A DNA stretch of 64,000 nucleotides from Lathyrus oleraceus (taxonomy: Eukaryota > Streptophyta > Magnoliopsida > Fabales > Fabaceae): NCBI RefSeq assembly GCF_024323335.1, contig NC_066585.1, positions 80,699,359 to 80,763,358 of the forward strand. Reading direction: 5' to 3'. Shown here piece after piece: positions 20,401-31,763 of the stretch. Below the pieces are notes generated by a model that saw nothing but the letters and a program-made list of their open reading frames with translations, had not been told where the DNA came from and searched no databases. The position numbers were made by a program, and so were the translations under genes. Positions within the stretch are counted from its first letter, which is position 1, and every line of letters begins with the position of its first letter.

Positions 20401-20765
20401 TGAAAATCGGGTTGGCCTGATCGCCACTTCGGTCTGAATACCGGAAAATTGGCCTGAGTGCCATGAGTACATCGACCTGATCGTCGGAAACTCCTTCGGT
20501 CTGAATACCGGGAAATTGGCCTGAGTGCCATGAGTACATCGACCTGATCGTCGGAAACTCCTTCGGTCTAAATACCGGAAAAAACATAAGTACATCGACC
20601 TGATCGTCGGAAACTTCTTCGGTCTGAATACCGGGAAATTGGCCTGAGTGCCATGAGTACATCGACCTGATCGTCGGAAACTCCTTCGGTCTGAATACCG
20701 GAAAAAACATAAGTACATCGACCTGATCGTCGGAAACTTCTTCGGTCTGAATACCGGAAAAAACA
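20390..20765 (-). repeat. Mini-hairpin array in the Ogre-M 3' region
   Basis: On the plus strand three subunits alternate: CGGT-CTGAAT-ACCG, CGAC-CTGATC-GTCG (for example 20,473-20,486) and TGGC-CTGAGT-GCCA. Each is a 4-bp stem with a 6-nt loop whose first three bases are always CTG. It is the counterpart of 44,900-45,960 in Ogre-P. Confidence 0.8.
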
Positions 20766-21724
20766 AGACATATTATCTATAGCCGTCAAAACGCAGATAA
20801 TACACTCGCATGGAAGATTATCCATAACCGGGTTGTAGGTTGTTAAATGAATAATCGACCGAAAAGAAAAGCATCTGGGTACCAGACTAGGTATGCAAAA
20901 GATGACCAATCAAAAGAGGATAAAGCTGCTTACTCGGAGCAAGTATCCCAAAAGAAGGGGAAGACCCAATGGGGACAATATTGCTTGATCAAGGCAAGTA
21001 TCCAGAGGGGAAAGAATATCAATATCACAAACCGGATACTGATAACTGCAAAGAGGGGATTACATCTACCGGTTAGTAGGCAGAAAACCACAGAAAGGTA
21101 ACCAGTCATCGATAGGATGAGCACAAACGGTCAACTTCAATCAAGGGGGTGAAAGTGGGATTTTACAACTACCAGCTTGTAGGTAGAAAACCACAAGGAT
21201 AGGACTTACAACTACCGGTTTGTAGGTAGAGGCCAATGGAAAAGTAACCAGTCATCATCGGGATGGGCACAAAGGGTTAACTCCACCAAGGGGATGAAAG
21301 TGGGATTTTACAACTACCAGCTTGTGGGTAGAAAACCACAAAGTTAGGACTTACAACTACCGGTTTGTAGGTAGAGGCCAACAAATTCTGCTGAGGATGA
21401 AATGAATGAGTGCCGGTTAGTGAGCGACTATTCATTTATGCCCCAGGGCAGCACAAGAGATAGTCAACAAGAAGCCAATTTAGGATCGATCCAAAAAGGC
21501 AGACTGAATCAAGACTCATCCTAATGAGGAAAGAACTCAATAGGGAAAACCCATCCCATTAGGGAGGGAACGGAAGCAACCGTCATCCACGAGGATGTAT
21601 CTCAGTGGGGAAATGGCAGGAAAAGATTGACACTTTCTGCTTAAGGGGTAGACTCTACATGGAGAGATCAGACACACCCATATCTGAAAAAAGACCCAGG
21701 CTGGCAAGACGCTAACAATTGGGG

Positions 21725-22810
21725 AGTAACACTGCTGGGGATACCCACTCGACTGAGGAATCACTTGTTGGGAAAACACCAACCTCTCAACCATGCTGAT
21801 GAACCCAATGCTGAAGCCGATCCAATGGCGCGATGCTAAACTCTTTCCAACAACCCAACCTCGGCTGGTCGCCACGGCCTAGGGCTAATGGATATGCTTG
21901 CAATGTTGATGCATGAGTTTTTTTCTTGCTTTACACAACGCCCCATGATTATGGAAATGCTATGCACTAATGATGCGATATGCTATGCTTATCTAAATGA
22001 TGAATGCATAAACACACGTCTCCTTCAGAGACAACACCGGGGGACTCCAGGAACTGTGCTGGGGATCCTATAACCATGTCAACTTCCATTCTGCTGGGGA
22101 AAGACAAACCTTGCTGGGGAAAAACCATCAACACAACCTCTGCTGGGAAGACAGCTTCAGACTTGGAAAACAATCACAACTCCGCTGGGGATGCCGATAT
22201 CGGTCTACTACAGAAACCCGTCCAATCCACTGGTAGGATGAACTCTGCTGGAGAAATAAATGTTACTCCATTAGGGACGACCCAACCAATCCATATGTAG
22301 GACAATCACTGCTGGAGATGTATTTCATGAGACCCGCTCCACTCGGGGAACTTGCTGAGGAAAAACCACACCACTCTGCTGAGGAGAACAATCCTAGTGG
22401 AGAGAACAACCATAGTGGTGAGAGTAACAACTCTGTTGAGGATGATAACACGTCATATCATACTGGAGATAACAGCATCATAAACCCAATTGTTGAGGAA
22501 CACACAAACAGTCTATTGATAAACTCCACTGGGGTGCTCCCGGGGAAAATAACTGACAGGCGCTCAGCGGGGATTCTCAACTGGGGAAATCTGCAAGCAC
22601 ATGCCTGCTGGGGAAAAACAATCCTTAGATCTGCTGGGGAAAGAAGGTACGGTCTACAGGCATCTCTGCAGGGGAAATAACTCTGATAGCTTCAATACTG
22701 GCTTGGGCTGGGGACGCGATAACTTTCAGGCCTGCTGAGGAGACAACGATCTCGAATCTGCCAGGGAGATCACACTCTCAATCCTCTGGGGAGATACAGC
22801 TTGTTTGACA
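21725..22810 (-). repeat. Array of about twenty PBS-complement words in the Ogre-M 3' region
   Basis: The plus strand shows repeated CTGCTGGGGA-like words; two are exact TCTGCTGGGGA (22,090-22,100 and 22,630-22,640). In element RNA orientation these read TCCCCAGCAGA, the exact complement of the 11-base 3' part of its own PBS. Spacing is irregular (about 15-90 bp) and words are variably degenerate. Confidence 0.75.
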
Positions 22811-23532
22811 GGGATGTCGGTCGACTCGTCGAACACTGGTATCCATCATCCACCCATAGTGTTGACTTCCCACTTTTAAGAACTCACAGACTCATCTGGA
22901 CTTTTCTGCTCCATCATCTTGTATTCCCAACTCGTCCGTACTTCACGGAGGTTGAACTCTTGGGATTCAGACAAACTTTCCAATCATCAGACTTTGAAGA
23001 GTCTTCTTGATTAACTTTCCAGAACCGTCGTCGTAATCCTTCACTGTCTTTTCACCGTTCAACTATCCCTTGCCCCTGATCAGGCTCTGCCGGGATCTCT
23101 TGTCAAAAAGGTTCATATTACCACTGGCAAGTGAATGAAGATGTCTAACAGTACTTGCACAAGAGATCGTCAGATAAAAACGTGCCCCAGGTATGCCCCA
23201 GGTGTTCTGATATTTCAACACTTAGGTCACTCAGACTTCCAAGTAAGATTTCCAGATTTCAATCACACAAGCATGCATTGGAAGAGACCTCTATGTTTCA
23301 AAATGCAAATATTCTTATCAAAATAAACGGATGTTTTCGTAATCAAAGCGGTAATGAAAACAAAAACAAAACTATTTGACTGAACACACACTTTATTGAC
23401 TGAAACAAAAAGATGGCTCAGAATTGAGCAACACACAGGAAACAAACCCTGGAAAGAGGTGATTGCACATAAAAGAAAAAAATCTATCCTAATGGCAATG
23501 CGGAACCGTGATCTCATCGGGTTCCAACTCGG

Positions 23533-25717
23533 TTACACCTCATATGTCCTCAGGACTTTCCGCGCTTTCTGTCTTCTGAACAAGACACTTCCGATCGGTC
23601 TCTGTCGGAGATTATCCAAGTCATCATGAGCACAAACGATCATGCTGGACGCAGTTGTTCGTTTCATTCCCTCTTTTGCCTGGACCGCCCTTTCGGGTTT
23701 CAGTCCACCGGGATACCCTTTTTTGCCCAAGTCGCCCTTGCGGGTTTTCAACTTGCCGGGTGTACAGTTCTTTTCTTTTATATCCCTAATTTTTGCCCGA
23801 ACCTTTCTCTTTTTTCTTGGTTCGCCGGGATGCCCATTTTTGCCTGGACTCTTTATTCTTTTTTTTGTCCAGCGGGTTTCTTTCACGAAGTATTTTCTAA
23901 CTGCGTCCGCACTCACAGTGGATGGAAAATCGTCGTCATCCGTGGTCGTAAACAACAAGGTTCTGTCAGATGGGACCCTCTTGACCACGAATGGACATTC
24001 ATAACTGTTTGTCCATTTGCCCCACAATCGTCTTGAGGAGGAAGGATCCTTTTCAACCAATTCTCCCACGTGGTACGCACAAGGTCACACTTCTCGATTA
24101 ACAACACGCTTCATTCCTTGGGGTGCAACTGTCCCATGTCAAGTAACTGTCAGCCCTTTTCCTCAGCTGGACCCAACGTGTCATTCCGAGTCCTTATCCA
24201 TTCAGTCTTCTCTGATTTCTCATATTTCTGTGAGGAAGACACTGGCCCAGGTAGATGCACATCCCTAGGTTCAATATCCAGGATACAGACTTTATGTGCA
24301 GCCACCATTGTTGGTGCATTTAAAAAGTTATCCGGGAAGCACTACCTCATTCACCCTAACTTCCCCATCAGACATCGGAATCCGTTCGGATTCGGGGTCA
24401 GACCCCTCCTCCGGGATCAGTCACTCTCAATCTTTCGATTTGAGTACCTCGACATGTCCTCATCAGGGACCTCAAACTTCCTTGGTTGATGACCTTCCAC
24501 GGGTTGCTACTAGCTTCTTCAAACACATATCTGATCAGATCCATTATGGACATCCACAAAGTGGTATGAATCAGCATATACTGTCTCAGTCGGCGAGCAG
24601 CCTATGCCGAAGTACATCAAGTTTTTTCGAACAGTGAGTGTATTGTTTCACAGTCGATAAACTTTTTGCTTAGGTAAATTGCATACTCTTTTCGACAAGA
24701 CTAGTCATGCTAACTCAGTACGCACCTCCTAGACCCCTCGAGGGTTGCCGAGTACCAGATTAACAATTATTTCTTTCACTGAGGTATCGGAATCAGAGGT
24801 TCCTACAACTTACCCTTTTTTTTTTTTTTTTTTTTAGCAGGATCGACCTCGATTCCTCTGATTCGCTCACAACAAGCCTCGGTAGCTTGATGGACAACAC
24901 TCCATAAGTGCACTGATTCAGACTCAAAAGTATGAGTTATCTCAAACGGTCAAACAACTTGCCCCAAGTCTACCGGATGCCCCTGTTCTGCTTGGGACTT
25001 TGCTATCATGTCATCAACATGGCATTTGCTTTCACGATGAATCATATCACGAAATAAAGTCACCGTAGACCTCTGATACGTGGCACCGGCCTCACGTGAC
25101 GGAACGACATTAACTTAGAACAAGAAGGTGCCCCTTGTGTGATGGACCTGGTTTACTTCATATCATCTGGCAACAATTCAATCTGGTCTTGGCCAAGAAG
25201 CCGTCCATGAAGATAAACACTGAGACCTGAGCCATATAATCAACCAATACCTCATTGTGAAGTACTGGGAATTCATCCTTCAGATTAGCTCTGTTCACAT
25301 CTTGGTGGTCCATACACCTTCTCATCTTTCAGCACCAGTTTCCGCTTTACTGGAGGACAGTCTTTTCTTAAGGGTAGCTCGTGCCCCAGGACATTGGTAT
25401 TCCGCCCTGGTGTATTTAGATGCAATCAGGCATGCGTATCAACCTGCTCTTCTAACAGGGCTACCATTCTGTTCTCGACTTGCCTCTGAAGCGGCCTCAA
25501 CTTTCACTTTCCCTTCTGACCTTGGCGGTACCTGGGATGACAAACTTGACTCGCTTCTTGCGCGGTTGAATCACCTTCTCCTCTTGTTTCAACAACCTGG
25601 CTAATTCCAGCAAATCCCAATCTTCTTCGTCTTTTTTCTCTGGCATGATAGATTGAATTGTCGAAGTCATACAGAGGTGTAACCAAATCGTTATCGGTGA
25701 GATCAGGAGAGTAATCA
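23533..25717 (-). pseudogene. Ogre-M pol exon 2 remnants (RT, RNase H, integrase C-terminus)
   Basis: Aligned by eye with Ogre-P pol on the minus strand. 25,717-25,500 is the linker after the intron, with a frameshift. 25,260-24,840 is degraded RT, including ATYQR-xVTLFxDMIH, a VDDMIAKSQ remnant across 25,010 and RGIEVDP. 24,720-24,360 is RNase H (LSKKFIDCE). About 24,300-24,070 is the end of integrase. 23,533-24,069 is open for 178 codons, beginning in the conserved LKRILPPQ...GKWTNSYE tail and ...SADAVRKYF. The zinc finger and the DDE core of integrase are missing. The last 178-codon frame runs on past the normal pol end into Gly/Lys-rich repeats. Confidence 0.75.
24818..24837 (+). repeat. 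Poly-T run inside Ogre-M
   Basis: About twenty consecutive T (poly-A on the element strand) lie in the degraded RT region. It may be a slippage tract and is easily misassembled. Confidence 0.7.
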
Positions 25718-25971
25718 CTTTGGAACGAGACAAAATCAAAAGGAAAGAGAATGAAAAAAACGTTGCCATTTTTATTTATTTTTTTCCTTTTTTTAAATTG
25801 CAAAATTAAATGAAAAACAGGGAACACCGCTTTTAACTACAAAAACATCCATTCATCACTGATGCAAAATGTTGCAAAATGAAACATGAGGTGGCCCTTA
25901 CAATGGACCATTACGTGTCGGGCAACACGTATGGCCTTCATGCAAACAAAATTAAAACACAGAAATACTAC
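25718..25971 (-). other. Ogre-M intron
   Basis: Same donor and acceptor as the extra copy, shifted by 14,166. Donor GT at 25,971-25,970 overlaps the stop codon of the upstream ORF. Confidence 0.65.
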
Positions 25972-27260
25972 ACTTCCGGATGAACGACAGTGATGCTTTT
26001 GGAGGCCTTCCAGTTGCCTGGTACGCACGACTTTATCCACGCCTCAAGCTCGCGGTTGCTGTCAACATCTTCACCCACTGAACGGGCATGACCAGGATCC
26101 AACATCCCTGCACTGACGAAGGTGTACGGCGGACGACATCCCTTGTTTGGTCTAGACGACTCTAAATCCGGCTGATATCCGACCCCAAACATGTCTGCTT
26201 TTATCACGATGTCAATGATCCTTCCCCAGCCTTGCGCCTCTTTGTTTTTCACCACTTCCAGAGCTTGTTTATAAGAAGAAATGGACGACTTCTTCTCTTT
26301 TTCAGCAACAAGGGCCTTCTCTACCTGGACGGTTTCAACTGCCAGACGGGGTGCTTTACATCTTTCATTGTCCATTTCTACTTTCTTCATCTTCTGGGTC
26401 GGGTCCTTCATCAATACACTCCCATCTATGGTGACGATCGCACAAGAATTATCACTAACAGGGAAAACTCCATCCTGCTCCAGAGGCTTTGGGACCACAG
26501 CCATTGGAACCTTTAGCTGATCCTCCTCAGTCATCTCCAATCCTTTCTTGGCCTTCTTCACCATCTTGACTTTTACAGGACCCCTTCTGGGCGCAGGGTT
26601 GACATCCCCCTTCATAATCTGGGCCAAGTTAATGGTCTCGGAGTCCACCATGTCCTGGACGACATGCTTAAAAGCTCTACAGCCCTCAATGTTGTGTCCG
26701 GGTGCCCCAGAGTGAAACTCGCACTTGGCATTCTCATCATAATTTGGTGGCCTCTTCTGCCGTTCTGTGGGAATCAATATCCTTGGCCGTACTAAAGCAA
26801 GATCCATCAACCTTTGGAACAGAAGGGCGTAAGTCACGGGTGGTTCCTCAAACTGACGATCCTCTTTCTTCTTCTTCACCTGGCTTTCAGCTCTCGGTGT
26901 CTCCTGTTGAGGTGGCTGTTGTAGCTGTTAGGCAGGTGGATTATTGACAGGAGTGGTTATAGTGGCAGCATAAGGATGATAACGATCTTTGCTACGTTCT
27001 TTCTTTGCGGGCACACCAACTGGCTCAACCTTCTTCTTGAATGGACCACTGTCGGAGGGTTTCTCTGCTACAGTACCAGAAGGTTTGTTCACTTCGGAGG
27101 ACGGAGCCTTCCCCTGGACTTTCTCCACTATCAGCCATTTCTCGATCCTTTCCAATCTTTCAGACATGGCTTTCTGCCCCAAGGCAAGTCCTTGCACAAC
27201 ACTGAACAACTCCCTCATCATCTCTTTCAGTTCAAGGATATCGGCGTTGGGAAGATCCAT
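25968..27260 (-). pseudogene. Ogre-M Gag-like ORF, broken by one TAA
   Basis: Second copy of the 430-codon frame. It is interrupted at 26,928-26,930, where the other copy has CCTGCTCAACAG and this one CCTGCCTAACAG, two adjacent substitutions. The pieces are 110 codons from ATG 27,260 and 303 codons from ATG 26,879. The zinc-knuckle and G-patch-like parts are unchanged. Thus the unit with two complete LTRs carries the broken copy, while the truncated unit carries the open one. Confidence 0.8.
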
Positions 27261-28388
27261 CAGCTTGAATTTGTTGACCCCCAGAAGGTTATCTGAACAG
27301 ACGAGCTATGCGTGCCGGTTGAATACTGAAACCTACAAAACAGCAAATGGGTTAGTATGACTCACACATGCAATGTCTGTCCGTACTAGGAATATTTAGT
27401 CCTCTTTTTTTTTCTGGTTTCATTGAGACAGATAAAATTTCATCAACAATTTTTTTAACATCCGGATGTCTCTCAACCTGAGTCTTAGTTAAAAAATAAT
27501 GGACCCTGAGTACGGACAGACATGAGTTGAATGCAGATGAATGCGAGATGATATGATGCAAATGCATGAATGCAGGCCCTTGTGCCACCAAGTCAACTGT
27601 AGACCCTCTGCTTTTCTGAACCAGTCAATCTGTGGGATCAAGTCACCATAAATCCAACTTGGGGGGTTCCGAAATAAACGGAACCGGAGATTATATCACT
27701 TATCTTTACAGGAACAACCACTGAACGGGTGACAAACGGATCCTCTGAACAAGTACTCTCAACTCAGCCCGGGGATCCGAAATAAACGGAACCCGCTGAT
27801 AAACCATGGACAGAACTCTGGCGTCCCAGAAATAAATGCCCCATAATTCACAGTCACCATCAGTACCAAGAGTCACCAACAAATCACCAATCAATCAGCA
27901 ACTGTACCTGTTAAAATGATCAAACCCTTCCCCACTCACGGGTGTCGTCTAGGCCAGGGTAAGGTCGAGAGAAACGCAGCATAAATAACCTTTCGCAGAA
28001 TATCATCCTGTGCACACCCGATGTATGCACCGATAATATCCCACCAGGGTCTGAACTGCTCGTGATATCAATGTTCCGCTAAGTGGCGTACACCACCCGC
28101 TTCCCATGAATCACTCTATTCCTAGGTTTCCTAGATTTCACTCATAGCCTGGGTATTGGGCCTTTTACCTCGAGTAACTCCCACCCCAAACAGAGAAACA
28201 CAACACAGCCAGCAAATGAATATGAATGAATGCAAACATTAATGCAAACCATAAATGCAAACAATAAATGCACATATATACAATGAATGCAATAAATAAC
28301 AGCACAAAGCAACCAAAACCCTAACCTAGAGAGCGCTAGGAGAGACTCGCTCAGGGAAGATGGACCAGCATAGGTCAACCTCTCTATA
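27261..28388 (-). other. Ogre-M leader
   Basis: Near-identical to 13,095-14,222. It is non-coding leader between PBS and gag. Confidence 0.7.
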
Positions 28389-28406
28389 TCCCCAGCAGAG
28401 TCGCCA
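28389..28406 (-). promoter_or_regulatory. Ogre-M primer-binding site
   Basis: TGGCGACTCTGCTGGGGA on the minus strand, two bases from the LTR end at 28,409. Confidence 0.85.
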
Positions 28407-28701
28407 GCTGTCGCATCACGCGAAAAACCGGCGAGAAAACAAGAACAACAGAGCCGCCACCGTGCGTTATTTATCCCAAAAGAGGGAAAGGAAACGCTCA
28501 GAGTAAACCTGGAAAGAACATGGTCTCGCGACCAAAGAGAATGGGTTCGGGAGTCGGTTATGCGAAGGGAAGGTATTAGCACCCCTACGCATCCGTAGTA
28601 CTCTACGGGATCCACGCACAAAAGGAAGGAATATTGGTTGCTAAACACTGCTCAAATACTCACACACACTGGCTGAAAGAGACACAAGAAACTGACTGAA
28701 A

Positions 28702-29300
28702 CTGACTCGGCAGGATGTCGCATCCTGGGCCTACTTAGTCTATCAGGCATAGACATCAGAGTCGAAGTAGTTCGGACTGGAGAGAACGACACATGCTCGC
28801 TAGGATATCGCATCCTATGCATACGTATCTTCTTGGACGAAGAAGAATCAGAGCATTCGTAGCTCGGCTGACACGCACACAAACAAAACAAGACACAGGC
28901 AAACGTGGAGCCCGACTGCCAATCACTGGACTTATGTCAGCATCCGAACCTACAACACCCACAAAGAGGCAAACATGGAGCCCAAATGCCAATCACTGGA
29001 CTTACATTGACATCCGAACCTAAACACACGCACACTGGAACCCAAATGCCACTTGATGGACTTACATCGGCTTCCAAGCACACAACAACACAACAGGTTG
29101 ATAGGGAGTCGGGGACTCGAGCCTATAACTGTCAAGCACACACTCAAACAAACAGACAACAAATTGCTAAGGAGTCAGGCACTCGAGCCTAGCAATTGTC
29201 AGACAATCCACACAAAAAGAAAAAAGGGCGCCCGGAGAGATCAGCTCAATCTCCTGCCTACATACTTCATCTGGTATGAAGATCAGGGCGATGTAGTTCC
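28702..29300 (-). other. Compound stem-loop modules in the upper Ogre-M LTR
   Basis: Same three modules as in the lower LTR, here without the 14-bp insertion, so the first module (about 29,238-29,302) is uninterrupted. Confidence 0.6.
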
Positions 29301-31689
29301 CCTACGGAGGGATACAGGACTAGCCTAACCAGATAACAGAGGGAGACACAACACTAGGGAGACTACGACTCGAGCCTAGATGTTATCATGCAAACTCATC
29401 CCTAAGTTAAGGTTTCTAGCTAACTGGCACAGGGAGCCAGCCTATCCTAGTCATGACTTGCACAGGAAGCAAGCCACACACATACTTAACTTGCACAGGA
29501 AGCAAGCCAAGCAAAACCTAACTTGCACAGGAAGCAAGTCTAAACTAATCCTAACTTGCACAGGAAGCAAGTCAAACAATCCTAACTTGCACAGGAAGCA
29601 AGTCAAACAATCCTAAAAGCACAGATAGCACACACTATACACAAGCAAGTGGCTCAAACAAGGGTTAGGTTTTAGTCGAGGGGTCATATCAACCTCAACA
29701 AACAAACCTCTGGAACTGGGTGAATGTTGCTCTTAACCTTGCCATTGAGAGACTAAGGTGAAGCAGATGAAAGGTGAGTGAAGATAAGACTTCACAGCTC
29801 TTATCCCTGGCCTGGGAGAGCTTAAGACAAGAATGTGTGGGTTCAGAAAGTGGGAACCCTTCTACACATTTAAAACTGACTCAACTGTACAATTGTACAA
29901 GATCTTGGGTTTGTATCTGCAATGCATCAACACAGTGGTGTGAGCAAAGCAGATGACACACTGAATAGTGGGGGATAGATTGCATATCCCTACCTTCCAC
30001 CAATTGCCTCTTCACTTAGGAGGTCTTTGACTCTATGCAAGGACAAAATTAAACATCCACAAACATTGCCTCTTAAGGAGGACTTCAGACAGTTGCCTGG
30101 CCAAGTAACAGGCCAGGTCTTCCAGACTACATGAAGTAAAAGAGACATACCTCAATGCAAATTGCTTATACAAGCAAAGCAAAGCAAAAAGTTCACAAGG
30201 AACTAAGCAACTAAAGTACCTGAGACAGTCAAGCAGATGTTAGTATGCAACTTCAAACAAAACAAACAGAAACAGACACCAACAGTCAATTAGAGGCACA
30301 TGGATGTGCAAGGCACAAGGCTTAAGGCATGTGAGCCAAGCCACCTACAAAACAAACAAGTTAGACAATGATATTTAAGCAAGCTCAATCAAAAGAATTG
30401 GTCTCAATGGCCATTTGATGGTCAACCTGAAAACACAAGCTCAAAGGTGAGTAGCAGGACCACTAGGACAAGCCTAGGGTCAAAAATGAATGAGAAAGTC
30501 AAAACAGCAAAGGGCAAGCATCCAAAATCATGTTCAAACCATTAAGAAACACAACCAATTGGGTTCACATCCATATCAATCATCATCATCATTTCATGAA
30601 CAATTTAGGTCTAGGTATAGCAAACAGAAGCTCATAGAAGTCAACAGCAAGACTTAACTCAAAAGCAATCTTAAACATTTCCAAAACTCACCAAATAAAT
30701 CATGATCAATCACAACCCACAGCATGGTGAGCATGTCAAATTTCATCTCATTTGGACACGTGGAAGGCAGTAAATGAAAATCAGAAAGTCAAAGCAATTT
30801 TGAACATGCTCAAAGAAGTCAACCAAACATGTATCAACTTAGAAAAATCATAAATCAGTGACAACATATGAGAAATGAATGGGACTAAAACCATGGCAAA
30901 GATGAGGATGTCTAGTTATCTCATGTAAAATTTCATATCCATCCAATAAAGTATGAGAATTTCACAAATGAAATGGGAACATGTGTCACACAAAGTCAAC
31001 ATTTGACTAGGCAGGGGAGAAAATCTCAAACAATTAGGAAATGCCACAAATAATTCCAAGAAAATTCACATGTAAACTAGACATACAAGAGTAGGTTCAT
31101 GCAAAAAATCAGATCAATTGGAGGTCAAGAAGCATGGTAATGAAATTCATGAAGTTGGGCATCAATGGTGTGACACAAATTGTCACACCCTAATTCAAAA
31201 ATTCATAACTCACAAACCAGCAATGATAAATTCACAAACTCTACACCAAAATCACCATGAGTGTGTCTAGTTTAAGCACAAAAAATTTGGGAGCCATTGG
31301 ATACATTCTCATCATTTCACAAATGTTTTGGCAAAGTGTATAATATTTGGTCACATGTCACAAACCCTAGCACCATTTAAAAACCATTGATCAAAAAAAT
31401 CTGGAAAAAATATGATAAAATACTAGAGGTCATGAGGAAGACAATGCAAAAATTCCCATGATTTTTGGACTAAAATTGGAGGCGCAATGATTTTTGTAAG
31501 TTGGTGTCACAAAGTGAAATAAACGTTGAGATGAATTGATTTTAATTGGAATAAATATGTAATGAAATGCCAAAAGACCAGAACGCCCCTTGCTGAGTGT
31601 TGAAACTCAGCGTTTCATTTAAATGGGGAGGTCAGCGCTCCTTTTTAATATATATTTCATAGAAGGCGTTAAATAAATGAATTGGCATT

Positions 31690-31763
31690 GCGCCTCAGTG
31701 GTAAAACACTTGGTATCTGAAGCTTTAAGGCAAAGGTCTGGGGTTCGAATCCCCTCGCCCCAG
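31690..31763 (+). other. tRNA-like segment antisense within the upper Ogre-M LTR
   Basis: Copy of 17,538-17,611 with the B-box word GGTTCGAATCC intact and one base change in the A-box-like part. Confidence 0.5.

Larger units (their letters stand above)
19745..23532 (-). other. Ogre-M 3' untranslated region, repeat-rich
   Basis: About 3.8 kb between pol remnants and the polypurine tract with no credible gene. It holds an approximately 82-bp minisatellite (19,985-20,400), a mini-hairpin array (20,390-20,765), several CTACCGGTTTGTAGGTAG-like dyads (about 21,060-21,380) and a long array of PBS-core words (21,725-22,810). Confidence 0.75.

Noticed and set aside
20222..20909. Minus-strand ORFs of 85-134 codons rich in FRYSDRRSFRRSGR
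   Set aside because: Translation of the mini-hairpin array; several frames are open at once, as in Ogre-P.
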